21,633 nucleotides of DNA, from the NCBI GenBank assembly GCA_024405645.1, contig JAKSOJ010000004.1, forward strand, positions 1 through 21,633, written 5' to 3'. This stretch comes from Phascolarctobacterium sp. (GTDB taxonomy: Bacteria; Bacillota; Negativicutes; Acidaminococcales; Acidaminococcaceae). Shown here piece after piece: positions 1 through 8,236 of this stretch. Both the position numbers and the translations under genes were made by a program. The notes below the pieces were generated by a model. The model was not told the origin of the DNA and did no database searches. It saw only the letters and a list, made by a program, of their open reading frames with translations. How positions within the stretch are numbered: position 1 is the first letter of the stretch; every line of letters starts with the position of its first letter.

Positions 1-423
1 GTGCTTTTGGCTGATCCTGTAACTAAGTGTATTGGCCTAGCTCATGCTGGCTGGCGTGGTACAGTTGCAAAAATTGTTCAAAAAACTGTACAGGTCATGG
101 TGGATAATTATGCTGTTAAGCCTGAAAATATAATTGCTGCAATAGGTCCTTCTATTGGAGCATGTTGCTATGAAGTAGATGATTTTGTTCGTGATAAAGC
201 AGTTGGTTATGAAGCGTTTTTTGCGCCTGTAGAAGCTAAGCCAGGTCACTATATGTTGGATCTTTGGGGGCTCAATGGAAAAATGCTTGAAGAAATGGGC
301 GTCAAGAAGGAAAATATAACTATTAGTGGAATTTGTACTGCAGATAATCATGAACTGTTTTGCTCTTATAGAGCAGAGAATGGCAAAACTGGTAGAATGG
401 GCGTATGCTTGTCCATAAAATAA
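1..423 (+). CDS. pgeF: PgeF/YfiH-family multicopper polyphenol oxidase-like protein (YlmD homologue), 5'-truncated
   Basis: Only the C-terminal 140 residues are in the window. The HAGWRG motif near residue 16, the GPSIGACCYEV stretch near residue 49 and the closing NHELFCSYRAENGKTGRMG segment are hallmarks of the YfiH/YlmD (Cu-oxidase_4) family. The His and Cys residues in these motifs are its metal-binding, active-site set. Family members are about 250 residues and act as cytosolic purine nucleoside phosphorylase/adenosine deaminase-like enzymes; in E. coli the homologue is linked to fidelity of peptidoglycan assembly. The GTG at position 1 is in frame, but it is probably an internal valine of the conserved ADCxPVLLADP-like segment rather than a start. 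It lies 37 bases before priA. In Bacillus the homologue ylmD heads the ylmDEFGH-divIVA cluster, and the rest of that cluster appears here at 11797-15741. Confidence 0.93.
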   Translation: MLLADPVTKCIGLAHAGWRGTVAKIVQKTVQVMVDNYAVKPENIIAAIGPSIGACCYEVDDFVRDKAVGYEAFFAPVEAKPGHYMLDLWGLNGKMLEEMGVKKENITISGICTADNHELFCSYRAENGKTGRMGVCLSIK

Positions 424-460
424 TAAACTTATGGATTCCTAAGATATGGAGTAGTTGTTT

Positions 461-2734
461 ATGTTTTGCGTAGATGTGGCAATTAACTTGCCAGTAAAAA
501 ATATATTTAAAGTTTATACTTATGATGTGCCAGCTGAATTTGACTATTTAGATGAGGGCTGGCGTGTTGTTGTGCCATTTGCAAGACAGACTGTGGAAGG
601 CTTTGTTGTTCGTAGGTCAGCAGTGCCTCAGGATGCAAGTGTACGTGAAAAACTGAAAAATGTTGAAGCTGTAATAGGCGATAGACCTTGGTTCGATAAA
701 GAAATGCTTGCAACGGCTACTTGGCTGGGAGAATACTATATGTGTTCTCTTGCTGAATCTATGCGCCTTTTTGTGCCTGGTAAATGCAGTATTAAGCGTC
801 AGGCTATTAGAGACGCAAATGGCAAATTGCTTCGTTACGAATATGAAGAACGCTTAAAGGCAAAAACCATTCTTGCTTATGCTATTACTGAAAAGGGCAG
901 AGAATACGTTAAGGATAATTTCCCTGGTATGCGTGGGTACAAGCAAAAAAGCGCATTGCAAATTCTCAATTCATTTGACGATTATATGGCTTCTACCGAT
1001 CTTGCAGACCAAGGCTATGATTCCAGTGTTATGAGAGCTCTTTCTAATAAAGGGCTGGTAAATAGTGCACAAAAAAGAATTTTGCGTAATAGTTATGACC
1101 GATTTGTTGCGCCAGAATCAAATGTGGAATTAACTGATGAGCAGCAAAATGCTGTAAATAAGATTAATTCTGCGATTATAAATAAAAAACAAGAAACATT
1201 TCTGCTTCAAGGTATTACCGGCAGTGGTAAAACAGAAGTGTATCTTCGTGCAACTGCAAAAGCTCTTGAAGAAGGCAAACAGGTTTTGATGCTCGTTCCA
1301 GAAATAGCTTTAACAGCTCAGCTTGTGCAGCGCTTCCAAAGTTGGTTTGGCAAAAGTGTTGCTGTGGCTCATTCCAAATTATCTCAAAATGAAAGAGGGG
1401 ATGTTTGGTATAAGATGCGGACAGGGAATGCTCGTATTTTGATTGGTGTTCGTTCTGCTGTTTTTGCTCCCTTTGAAAATCTTGGATTGATTATCATCGA
1501 TGAGGAGCATGAAGGAAGCTATAAGCAGGATGAAAGACCGAATTATCATGCAAGAAACGTCGCTGAGAAAAGAGCAGAACTAGTAAATTGTTCGTTGATA
1601 CTGGGGAGTGCAACTCCCGACATTACGACTTATTATAAGGCTTTGAAAGGGCAGTATACACATTTAAGATTGACAAAAAGACCTATTGGCAATAAGTTAC
1701 CAAATGTCGAAATCGTTGATATGCGCGATGAGTTAAAAGCGAAAAATTTTTCAGTACTTTCTCGTAGCTTGCAGAGCAAATTGGTACAAACAGTTGCTAA
1801 TGGGGAACAGGGAATTGTGCTTTTGAATCGTCGTGGCTATTCAACCTTTGTTATGTGCAGGGATTGTGGCGAGTCCATCACTTGTGATCATTGTGCTGTA
1901 GCTTTAGTTTATCATAGTCATGGTGAGGATATGCGTTGCCATTATTGTGGTAATACACATCCTATTCCAAGCTTCTGCCCGAAGTGTGGAAGTAGGCGTA
2001 TTAAGTTCTTTGGGACAGGTACCCAAAAGGCTGAAGCAGAGCTTGCTGCTTTGCCAGATGTAAAAGTTTTGCGTATGGACCAGGATTCAACTTCTTCCAA
2101 GTTTGCTCATGAAGAAATTTTGGATGAGTTTAAATCCGGAAAATATAATACCTTGATTGGCACCCAAATGGTTGCTAAAGGGCATGATATTCCCAATGTA
2201 ACTCTTGTTGGTGTTCTTGCTGCAGATAGTGTACTTAACTTACCGGATTACAGAGCAAGTGAAAGGGCGTTTTCTTTGCTAACTCAGGCTGCAGGACGAG
2301 CTGGCCGTGGCGAAAAAGCAGGTCAGGTAGTTTTGCAAACATATGATGCAGATAATGAAATAATTAAACTTGCTGCCAAGCAAGATTATGATACATTTGC
2401 CAAAACAGAAATATATAATCGCAAGACTTTTTATTATCCTCCCTTTGGTCAAATGCTAAAATTAACAACATTGGATAAAAATCAAGATACAGCTTATGCC
2501 ATTGCTCAAAAAGTTGTTCTGTACTTGCAAAAGTTGGTGTTTGAAAACAAATTGGAGCCTATGGTTATTTCAGGACCATTTCCTGCTTTAGTTTCCAAGG
2601 TTCGTGATTTATACAGATACAATGTACTCATCAAGGCGAAGGATATGGAACCTGTAAAAAAGGCATTAATGATTAGCGAATTCCAAACTCAAGCAAATTT
2701 ATATTTTGATGTAGATCCTGCTAGTGTAATTTGA
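461..2734 (+). CDS. priA: Primosomal protein N', replication restart helicase PriA
   Basis: PriA is the SF2 DNA helicase that recognises stalled forks and reloads the replisome. The 757-residue protein has an N-terminal DNA 3'-end-binding region (INLPVKNIFKVYTYDVP), a Walker A GITGSGKT at 251-258, a Walker B DEEHE at 347-351 and a zinc-binding insert with eight cysteines in CxxC-type pairs (466, 469, 475, 478, 493, 496, 506, 509). It also has helicase motifs GTQMVAKGHDIPNV and AAGRAGRG. Length and motif order are normal for a full-length PriA. I start it at ATG 461, which is 9 bases after GGAG (448-451). An in-frame TTG at 455 would leave only 3 bases of spacing. Its TGA stop overlaps the -35 hexamer of the promoter for def. 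Confidence 0.97.
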   Translation: MFCVDVAINLPVKNIFKVYTYDVPAEFDYLDEGWRVVVPFARQTVEGFVVRRSAVPQDASVREKLKNVEAVIGDRPWFDKEMLATATWLGEYYMCSLAESMRLFVPGKCSIKRQAIRDANGKLLRYEYEERLKAKTILAYAITEKGREYVKDNFPGMRGYKQKSALQILNSFDDYMASTDLADQGYDSSVMRALSNKGLVNSAQKRILRNSYDRFVAPESNVELTDEQQNAVNKINSAIINKKQETFLLQGITGSGKTEVYLRATAKALEEGKQVLMLVPEIALTAQLVQRFQSWFGKSVAVAHSKLSQNERGDVWYKMRTGNARILIGVRSAVFAPFENLGLIIIDEEHEGSYKQDERPNYHARNVAEKRAELVNCSLILGSATPDITTYYKALKGQYTHLRLTKRPIGNKLPNVEIVDMRDELKAKNFSVLSRSLQSKLVQTVANGEQGIVLLNRRGYSTFVMCRDCGESITCDHCAVALVYHSHGEDMRCHYCGNTHPIPSFCPKCGSRRIKFFGTGTQKAEAELAALPDVKVLRMDQDSTSSKFAHEEILDEFKSGKYNTLIGTQMVAKGHDIPNVTLVGVLAADSVLNLPDYRASERAFSLLTQAAGRAGRGEKAGQVVLQTYDADNEIIKLAAKQDYDTFAKTEIYNRKTFYYPPFGQMLKLTTLDKNQDTAYAIAQKVVLYLQKLVFENKLEPMVISGPFPALVSKVRDLYRYNVLIKAKDMEPVKKALMISEFQTQANLYFDVDPASVI

Positions 2735-2760
2735 TAAAACATGGTGTTTTATGATATAAT
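2731..2760 (+). promoter_or_regulatory. Sigma-A-type promoter candidate for the def operon
   Basis: TTGATA (2731-2736) and TATAAT (2755-2760) are separated by 18 bases, and the -10 has an upstream TG (TGaTATAAT, 2752-2760), so it reads as an extended -10 promoter. The -35 overlaps the priA stop codon. The spacer carries a perfect inverted repeat, ATAAAACA (2734-2741) and TGTTTTAT (2745-2752) around a TGG centre. It could be an operator or just chance symmetry. No T-tract follows the dyad, so it is not a standard terminator. It drives at least def, and probably the whole co-directional block downstream. Confidence 0.72.
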
Positions 2761-2802
2761 AAAGTGTTAAAATCTGCAGATTTTTCCTAGGAGGAATAAA
2801 TA

Positions 2803-3327
2803 ATGGCTACACTTAAAATTTTAACTGCTGGGGATCCGTTTTTGAGAAAAATTGCGACCCCTGTAGAGCGTATAGATAAAAAGATTACTCGTCTAATCAA
2901 AGATATGCAAGAAACGATGTACGAAGCGGATGGCGTAGGTTTGGCTGCTCCGCAAATTGGTGTTTCTAAACGCCTTGTAGTAATTGACGTTGGCGAAGAA
3001 AATGGTGGCTCCTATGTACTCATCAATCCTGAAATTCTTAAAAAAGAAGGCTCCGTTGTAAGTGGAGAGGGTTGTCTTAGCGTGCCGGATTTTGAAGGCG
3101 ACGTAGAACGTGCTGAATATGTGGAGTGCGAGTTTACCGATGAAAAAGGCAGACGTATGCTGCTCCAGGCACATGGTCTTTTAGCTATTTGTGTACAACA
3201 CGAATGTGATCACTTAGATGGTATTCTTTTTGTGGATAAGGCTCAAACTCTTACTCGCAAAGAACAAAAAGAAGACGATATGGAAAAGTTTGCTAAAAAG
3301 CAAAATAAAAAAAGAGGTAGAAAATAA
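2803..3327 (+). CDS. def: Peptide deformylase
   Basis: The enzyme removes the N-formyl group from nascent proteins in the cytosol, using a metal (usually Fe2+) active site. All three family motifs are present: GVGLAAPQIG at 44-53, EGCLSVP at 89-95 with metal ligand C91, and QHECDH at 132-137 with ligands H133 and H137 and catalytic E134. The 174-residue length fits, with a lysine-rich tail (KKQNKKRGRK) that lies beyond the conserved fold. The start is secure: AGGAGG at 2789-2794 lies 8 bases upstream of the ATG. Its TAA overlaps the fmt ATG by one base (TAATG), so the enzyme that removes the formyl group is translationally coupled to the enzyme that adds it. Confidence 0.97.
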   Translation: MATLKILTAGDPFLRKIATPVERIDKKITRLIKDMQETMYEADGVGLAAPQIGVSKRLVVIDVGEENGGSYVLINPEILKKEGSVVSGEGCLSVPDFEGDVERAEYVECEFTDEKGRRMLLQAHGLLAICVQHECDHLDGILFVDKAQTLTRKEQKEDDMEKFAKKQNKKRGRK

Positions 3328-4274
3328 TGCGCGTAGTTTTCATGGGTACTCCTACATTTGCGGTAGGCAGTTTAAAAGCTCTTACAGAAAGTGGCAAGCA
3401 TGAAATAGTTGGCGTTGTAACTCAACCTGACAGACCTAAAGGTCGTGGCAATAAAATACTTATGACTCCCGTAAAAGAATATGCATTGGAACAAGGTTTT
3501 CCGGTATATCAACCCGAGAAGGTTAAAACTCCTGAATTCGTGCAAGTTTTACGCGATATGAATCCTGAAATTATTGTCGTTGCTGCATTTGGACAATTTC
3601 TTTCCAAAGATATTTTAGACATGCCAAAATATGGCTGTATAAATGTGCATGCATCTATTCTTCCTAAGTATCGTGGTGCTGCTCCTATCCAATATGCAAT
3701 CATCAAGGGCGAGAAGGAATCTGGCGTAACCATTATGCAAATGGATATCGGCATGGATACTGGCGATATGATTGACAAGGTTGTAGTTCCCATTTCTGAA
3801 AATATGACTATGGGAGAATTGCACGATGAACTCATGGTTAAAGGTGCAGATTTGCTCATAACCGTAATGGATCAAATCGCAGAGGGTACTGCTAAACCAA
3901 TTCCTCAAAACAATGACGAAGCAACCTATGCTACTCTTTTAAATCGTAGTATGGAATGTATAGATTGGACTAAAAGTGCTAAAGAGGTTCACGATTTAAT
4001 TCGTGGATTTAATCCGGAACCTAGTACTTTTACAAATCTTCCCAATGGCAAGAAATTGAAAATTTGGGGAAGCTTGTTAACAGATAAAACTTCTCAAGCA
4101 AAACCCGGTACAGTTATTGAAATAAGCAAGCGTACTTTCTTTGTAGCTTGCGGAACTGGTGTTATAGAAATTACAGAGGTCCAACCTGAATCAAAAAAAC
4201 GTATGCCAGCCCAAGTATTTATCAATGGACGTGGTGTACAAGTAGATGATGTTTTAGGTCAAAGCATGGAGTAA
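3327..4274 (+). CDS. fmt: Methionyl-tRNA formyltransferase
   Basis: Fmt transfers the formyl group from 10-formyltetrahydrofolate to Met-tRNAfMet. The 315-residue protein has the N-terminal Rossmann-like formyltransferase domain beginning MRVVFMGTPTFA, the INVHASILPKYRGAAPI catalytic segment with N106 and H108, and the MQMDIGMDTGDM loop with D144. These three positions match the catalytic triad numbering of the E. coli enzyme. The C-terminal part (about residues 205-310) fits the tRNA-binding OB-fold domain. It starts within the def stop codon (TAATG). No separate Shine-Dalgarno is needed, although GAGG-like bases in the end of def (AGAGG at 3313-3317) could serve. Confidence 0.97.
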   Translation: MRVVFMGTPTFAVGSLKALTESGKHEIVGVVTQPDRPKGRGNKILMTPVKEYALEQGFPVYQPEKVKTPEFVQVLRDMNPEIIVVAAFGQFLSKDILDMPKYGCINVHASILPKYRGAAPIQYAIIKGEKESGVTIMQMDIGMDTGDMIDKVVVPISENMTMGELHDELMVKGADLLITVMDQIAEGTAKPIPQNNDEATYATLLNRSMECIDWTKSAKEVHDLIRGFNPEPSTFTNLPNGKKLKIWGSLLTDKTSQAKPGTVIEISKRTFFVACGTGVIEITEVQPESKKRMPAQVFINGRGVQVDDVLGQSME

Positions 4275-4284
4275 TTTAAAAATA

Positions 4285-5064
4285 ATGGAAGAATCGCTTA
4301 AACCTCAAAAAAGAATATTTATTGCTCTTACTGGCATTAGTGCCGTGTTTAGCGCTCTTTTTGTGTATGCGCTTTGGAAGATTACAATTCCTGGCTTAAA
4401 CGAAATTAACCAATATCTGCCCATGGTTTTTGGCGTTGTAGCTTTGGTATTAATTGTGATGCTTCTCACTGGTGTTGCTGGAATAGTTTTGGCGCTTTTG
4501 GGAATTCCAATTATGAAGCTATTTTACTTCTGGGCCTGGAAGGCTATAAATATTATGTTTCCTCTAGCTGTAATCTTTGGACGTGTGTTTAATATTCCTA
4601 GAGAAAAAATAGAGCAAAGCTTTATCGAGGTTAGCAATAGTCTGGTTCGTCAGCATCTCAAAAAAGTGCCTGGTGAACGTATTATGATACTTACTCCGCA
4701 TTGCATTCAAAGAGATACATGTGTACATAAGATTACTCGTAGTGTTGAAAATTGTCGCCAATGTGGTGGCTGCTCAGTAGGTAGTATGCTTGCCCTTGCG
4801 CATAAATACAATTGCCATTTTGCAGTAGCAACAGGTGGAACTCTGGCTCGTAAAATGGTAAAAGAGGCAAGACCTAAAGCAATAGTAGCAGTAGCCTGTG
4901 AACGAGATCTTACTAGTGGCATTCAGGATGTATTCCCGCTACCAGTGCTTGGTGTTTTGAACGAAAGACCTTTTGGACCTTGCTTTAATACACGAGTAGA
5001 TGTTAATAAACTCGAGGCAGCAATCTTAGAGTTTTTGGAAGAAGATAGTAATGGAAAAAACTAA
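4285..5064 (+). CDS. DUF116-domain membrane protein of unknown function
   Basis: The 259-residue protein has two halves. Residues about 11-100 are hydrophobic and hold two to three membrane segments (about 11-32, 45-75 and 78-100). Residues about 130-235 form a soluble cysteine-rich domain that I recognise as DUF116, with cysteines at 140, 146, 157, 160, 163, 177, 205 and 233, including a CRQCGGC cluster, plus a VATGGTLARKMVKEARPKAIVAVACERDL segment. The cysteine pattern suggests metal or Fe-S binding or redox chemistry, but that is inference. Proteins of this family commonly sit next to fmt and rsmB in Firmicutes. It starts 10 bases after fmt, with only a distant GGAG (4268-4271), and overlaps rsmB by 14 bases, so translation is likely coupled on both sides. 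Its function is unknown. Confidence 0.85.
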   Translation: MEESLKPQKRIFIALTGISAVFSALFVYALWKITIPGLNEINQYLPMVFGVVALVLIVMLLTGVAGIVLALLGIPIMKLFYFWAWKAINIMFPLAVIFGRVFNIPREKIEQSFIEVSNSLVRQHLKKVPGERIMILTPHCIQRDTCVHKITRSVENCRQCGGCSVGSMLALAHKYNCHFAVATGGTLARKMVKEARPKAIVAVACERDLTSGIQDVFPLPVLGVLNERPFGPCFNTRVDVNKLEAAILEFLEEDSNGKN

Positions 5065-6403
5065 AAAGCAAGTACTAAACGCGAGAACTGTCGCTGTAGA
5101 AATTCTAAGCCAAGTTTTTGATGAAGGTGCTTATACAAATATAGCTTTAAATAAATATTTGCGTAATTCTAATTTGAGTGTTCTGGACCGTCGTTTATTG
5201 ACAGAATTAGTTTATGGAACTACTAAAGCAAAAGGAACCTTGGATTGGTATTTAAAGGGTTGTATTACTAGACCTTTGTTTGATGTCGAAAGCAAAATTC
5301 TAAATGTTTTACGAGTTGCATTGTACCAAATCATCTACATGGACCGCATTCCTGAAAGTGCAGCTGTTAACGAAGCAGTAAAGACTGCTCGTTCTTTGGG
5401 TAATGAAGGAACAGCTAAGTTTGTTAATGGCGTGCTTAGAGGCTATCTTCGTAAACAAGCTGCAGGTGGATTTGTGCTTCCAGACGAACAAAAGGATGAT
5501 GCAGGCTATTTAGCAATAAAATATATGCATCCTCGTTGGTTGGTTAAGCGTTGGCTTGGTCCCCATGGTCGTGAGGGAGTTGAAAAGCTCTTGGCTTTCA
5601 ATAATTCTTCAGCACCTGTTTGTATTAGAGCCAATACTTTGGTTACTACTAGGGAAAAGCTTTTGGCAGATCTTGCTGCTTTAGAGGTCAAAGCGCATGC
5701 ATCCCAATGGAGCTCTGATGGAATTATCATCGATGAGATGAATTCCCTCATGGATATTTTTGAAAAGTTACCGAATGCTTTCTATGTACAAGATGAAAGC
5801 TCAATGATGGTTGCGGATGTTGTAGAACCTCAAAAAGGTGAAAGCATTCTAGATTTGTGCTCTGCTCCTGGTGGTAAAACAACTCATTTAGCCGAAAAAA
5901 TGGGAGATGCAGGAGAAATTTTAGCCTGCGATATCCATGAACATAAATTAAAATTGATTCAAGAGAATGCTAAGCGCCTAGGCATTAGCTGTATTAAAAC
6001 GAAATTGAACGATGGGGCTGTTTTCCAAAGAGAATGGGCTAATAAATTTGATCGAGTTTTAGTAGATGCGCCCTGTAGTGGTATGGGCGTTCTTCGTCGT
6101 AGAGCTGAGGCTCGCTGGACTAAAGATAAGAAAGATTTAAAAGTTTTTCCGCCTTTGCAGTTATCTATTTTGAAATGTGCTGCTCGCTACGTAAAAGAAG
6201 GTGGGCGTTTGGTGTACAGTACCTGTACAATCGAACAATCTGAAAATCACTATTTGATAGAAGAATTTTTAAAACTTTTCCCTGATTGGCAAAGGGTTCC
6301 TATTAAGCATCCTTTGACAGGGGAGATGGTTGAAGAATTACAAATTTGGCCTCATATCGATAATATCGATGGTTTTTATATTTGTGCATTGGAAAGAAAG
6401 TAA
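5051..6403 (+). CDS. rsmB: 16S rRNA (cytosine(967)-C(5))-methyltransferase RsmB
   Basis: RsmB methylates C967 of 16S rRNA using SAM. The 450-residue protein has an N-terminal NusB-like RNA-binding domain (about 8-135, starting ARTVAVEILSQVFDEGAYTNIAL) and a C-terminal Rossmann methyltransferase. The latter includes the SAM motif LDLCSAPGGKT (D268 region), the motif IV DAPCSGMG with C342, and the motif VI YSTCTIEQSEN with C392. These two cysteines are the catalytic and release residues of the RNA m5C family. The start ATG 5051 lies inside the end of the DUF116 gene (14-base overlap), and GGAAGAAG just upstream acts as a weak ribosome-binding site. Its stop codon abuts the rlmN ATG with no gap. 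Confidence 0.95.
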   Translation: MEKTKKQVLNARTVAVEILSQVFDEGAYTNIALNKYLRNSNLSVLDRRLLTELVYGTTKAKGTLDWYLKGCITRPLFDVESKILNVLRVALYQIIYMDRIPESAAVNEAVKTARSLGNEGTAKFVNGVLRGYLRKQAAGGFVLPDEQKDDAGYLAIKYMHPRWLVKRWLGPHGREGVEKLLAFNNSSAPVCIRANTLVTTREKLLADLAALEVKAHASQWSSDGIIIDEMNSLMDIFEKLPNAFYVQDESSMMVADVVEPQKGESILDLCSAPGGKTTHLAEKMGDAGEILACDIHEHKLKLIQENAKRLGISCIKTKLNDGAVFQREWANKFDRVLVDAPCSGMGVLRRRAEARWTKDKKDLKVFPPLQLSILKCAARYVKEGGRLVYSTCTIEQSENHYLIEEFLKLFPDWQRVPIKHPLTGEMVEELQIWPHIDNIDGFYICALERK

Positions 6404-7459
6404 ATGAAACAGGATATTTTTGGCTTGACAATTGAAGAGTTAGAAGAAGCATTCGTTGCTCTAGGTTTGAAGAAATTTAGGGCGAAACAAGTCTTTCAAT
6501 GGATTTATCAGAAGTCTGTTTTTGATTTTAACGAAATGCGTAATCTTTCTAAGGCAGATATTGCTTTGCTGGAAGAAAATTTCTGTTTGCTGCCAAAACG
6601 AATTAACTTACTTCGTGAGCAGAATAGTACCGATGGCATGACAAGCAAATTGCTTTTAGGATTGCCTGATGGAAATTCAGTAGAAACTGTATTAATGCAT
6701 CACGATTATGGTTACAGCGTGTGCGTTTCTAGTCAGGTTGGTTGTGATATGCATTGTGCCTTCTGTGCAAGTGGCTTGAATGGTGCTGTTCGCAACTTGA
6801 CTTTAGCGGAGATTGTAGCTCAGGTTTATCTTTTTAACGAAAGATTAAAATCAAAGAACGCATCCGTTAGTCGCATTGTCGTTATGGGCAGTGGAGAGCC
6901 AATGCTAAATTATGATAATGTTTTTGGAGCTCTGGATTTCCTGCATTTGGAATCCACATGTTTTATGAGCTACAGAAATATGACTGTTTCCACCTGTGGT
7001 ATCATTCCTGGTATTAAAAGAATGACGGATGATGCGAAACCGATTAATCTAGCAATTTCTTTACATGCGGTAAAAATGGATTTGCGTACATCACTAATGC
7101 CTGTTAATAAGGGTTTTGTCTTTACCGACGTTATTGATGCTGCAGAAAAATATGCGGAAACCACAGGTAGGGAAATAACTTATGAATATATTCTCTTAAA
7201 GGATGTTAACGATAGCGAAGAGGATGCGCAATTATTATCTAACTTTTTGCGTTACAAACATGCTACAGTGAATCTGATTCCGGCAAACCCTGTTCCAGAA
7301 AAAGGATTCCATCGTCCTAGTGAGAAAACAATAGATCGCTTTGTTAAGATTCTGTCCAAGAATAAAACAAATGCAACTGTTCGCAAAGAAATGGGCAAGG
7401 ATATAGCTGCTGCTTGCGGACAACTCAGAGCAAAATTTGCTCGTGAACAACAAAAATAA
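6404..7459 (+). CDS. rlmN: 23S rRNA (adenine(2503)-C(2))-methyltransferase RlmN
   Basis: RlmN is a radical-SAM enzyme that methylates C2 of A2503 in 23S rRNA, and in some bacteria also A37 of tRNAs. The 351-residue protein carries the radical-SAM CDMHCAFC motif with cluster ligands C114, C118 and C121. It also has the GSGEPMLNYDNV segment and a C-terminal conserved cysteine, C338 in AACGQLRA, which fits the second catalytic cysteine that forms the protein-RNA intermediate. The N-terminal helical RNA-binding domain (FRAKQVFQWIYQK) is complete. The ATG follows the rsmB TAA directly, so two rRNA methyltransferases are coupled. Cfr, the antibiotic-resistance relative, is the alternative, but length, context and motifs favour RlmN. 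Confidence 0.96.
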   Translation: MKQDIFGLTIEELEEAFVALGLKKFRAKQVFQWIYQKSVFDFNEMRNLSKADIALLEENFCLLPKRINLLREQNSTDGMTSKLLLGLPDGNSVETVLMHHDYGYSVCVSSQVGCDMHCAFCASGLNGAVRNLTLAEIVAQVYLFNERLKSKNASVSRIVVMGSGEPMLNYDNVFGALDFLHLESTCFMSYRNMTVSTCGIIPGIKRMTDDAKPINLAISLHAVKMDLRTSLMPVNKGFVFTDVIDAAEKYAETTGREITYEYILLKDVNDSEEDAQLLSNFLRYKHATVNLIPANPVPEKGFHRPSEKTIDRFVKILSKNKTNATVRKEMGKDIAAACGQLRAKFAREQQK

Positions 7460-7480
7460 TTTTTAGGTTAGGAGAAAACA

Positions 7481-8236
7481 ATGCTGGTTGTTACTAAGAC
7501 CCATCCGGGCCTTGTAAGAGAGAATAACGAAGATGCAATCCTTGTGCAAGAACCATACATTTATGCTGTTGCAGATGGTATGGGAGGACATGCTTCAGGT
7601 GAAATAGCAAGCCGTTCTGCTTTGAAAGCATTTGGTGCCGCAACTCATTCTCTGCGTAGGGATTCTAGCGAACATATTAGAGATACTCTGATTGAAGCAG
7701 TTAAAAAAGCTAATAATCATGTGTTGAAAATGGCTGTAAGCAATGATGAATATACAGGTATGGGGACAACCCTAACTGCTGTTTATTTACCTGGTAATGG
7801 TACCGCTTATTTCTGCCATGTCGGCGATAGCAGGCTTTATATTTATCGTGACAATACTTTGGAAAAAAGATCTCACGACCACACTTATGTAGAAGATCTC
7901 AAAGACAAAGGTTGCATCACTTCTGAAGAAGCTGCAATTCATCCAGAACGTCATATTCTCATGCAGGCCATTGGCGTGGAAGAAAATATACATGTTCAGT
8001 GTGAGATTTTCTCCATTACTCCTAACGACCGTTTACTCATATGCAGCGATGGTTTGTCCGATATGGTAACAGACGCGGAAATCGCTGAGATTATGTTGGA
8101 AGCTGATACAGAAATCTGTGCTACTAATTTGTTGGAAAAAGCATTAAATAATGGTGGCAGGGACAATGTTAGTTTGATACTTATAGATATGGCTCAATCT
8201 CCAAAAAAAGCAGAGGAGGTGAGTGAGAATGTCTAA
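7481..8236 (+). CDS. prpC: PP2C-family Ser/Thr protein phosphatase (PrpC/Stp-like)
   Basis: A 251-residue single-domain metal-dependent phosphatase. Visible family motifs are RENNEDA (13-19), ADGMGGHASGE (31-41) with metal ligand D32, GDSRLY (115-120), CSDGLSDMV (188-196) with D190, and GGRDNVSLI (225-233) with D228. These are the aspartates that hold the two Mg/Mn ions. No membrane segment or signal peptide is present, so it acts in the cytosol. The start ATG 7481 follows GGAG in AGGTTAGGAG. Its stop overlaps the start of the PASTA kinase, and the pair is the usual reversible phosphorylation module in which the phosphatase reverses the kinase. Confidence 0.95.
   Translation: MLVVTKTHPGLVRENNEDAILVQEPYIYAVADGMGGHASGEIASRSALKAFGAATHSLRRDSSEHIRDTLIEAVKKANNHVLKMAVSNDEYTGMGTTLTAVYLPGNGTAYFCHVGDSRLYIYRDNTLEKRSHDHTYVEDLKDKGCITSEEAAIHPERHILMQAIGVEENIHVQCEIFSITPNDRLLICSDGLSDMVTDAEIAEIMLEADTEICATNLLEKALNNGGRDNVSLILIDMAQSPKKAEEVSENV

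Noticed and set aside
1..3. GTG at position 1 as the real start of pgeF
   Set aside because: It falls inside the conserved LLADP region of the family and the encoded part is about 110 residues short of normal. The gene is cut by the window edge.
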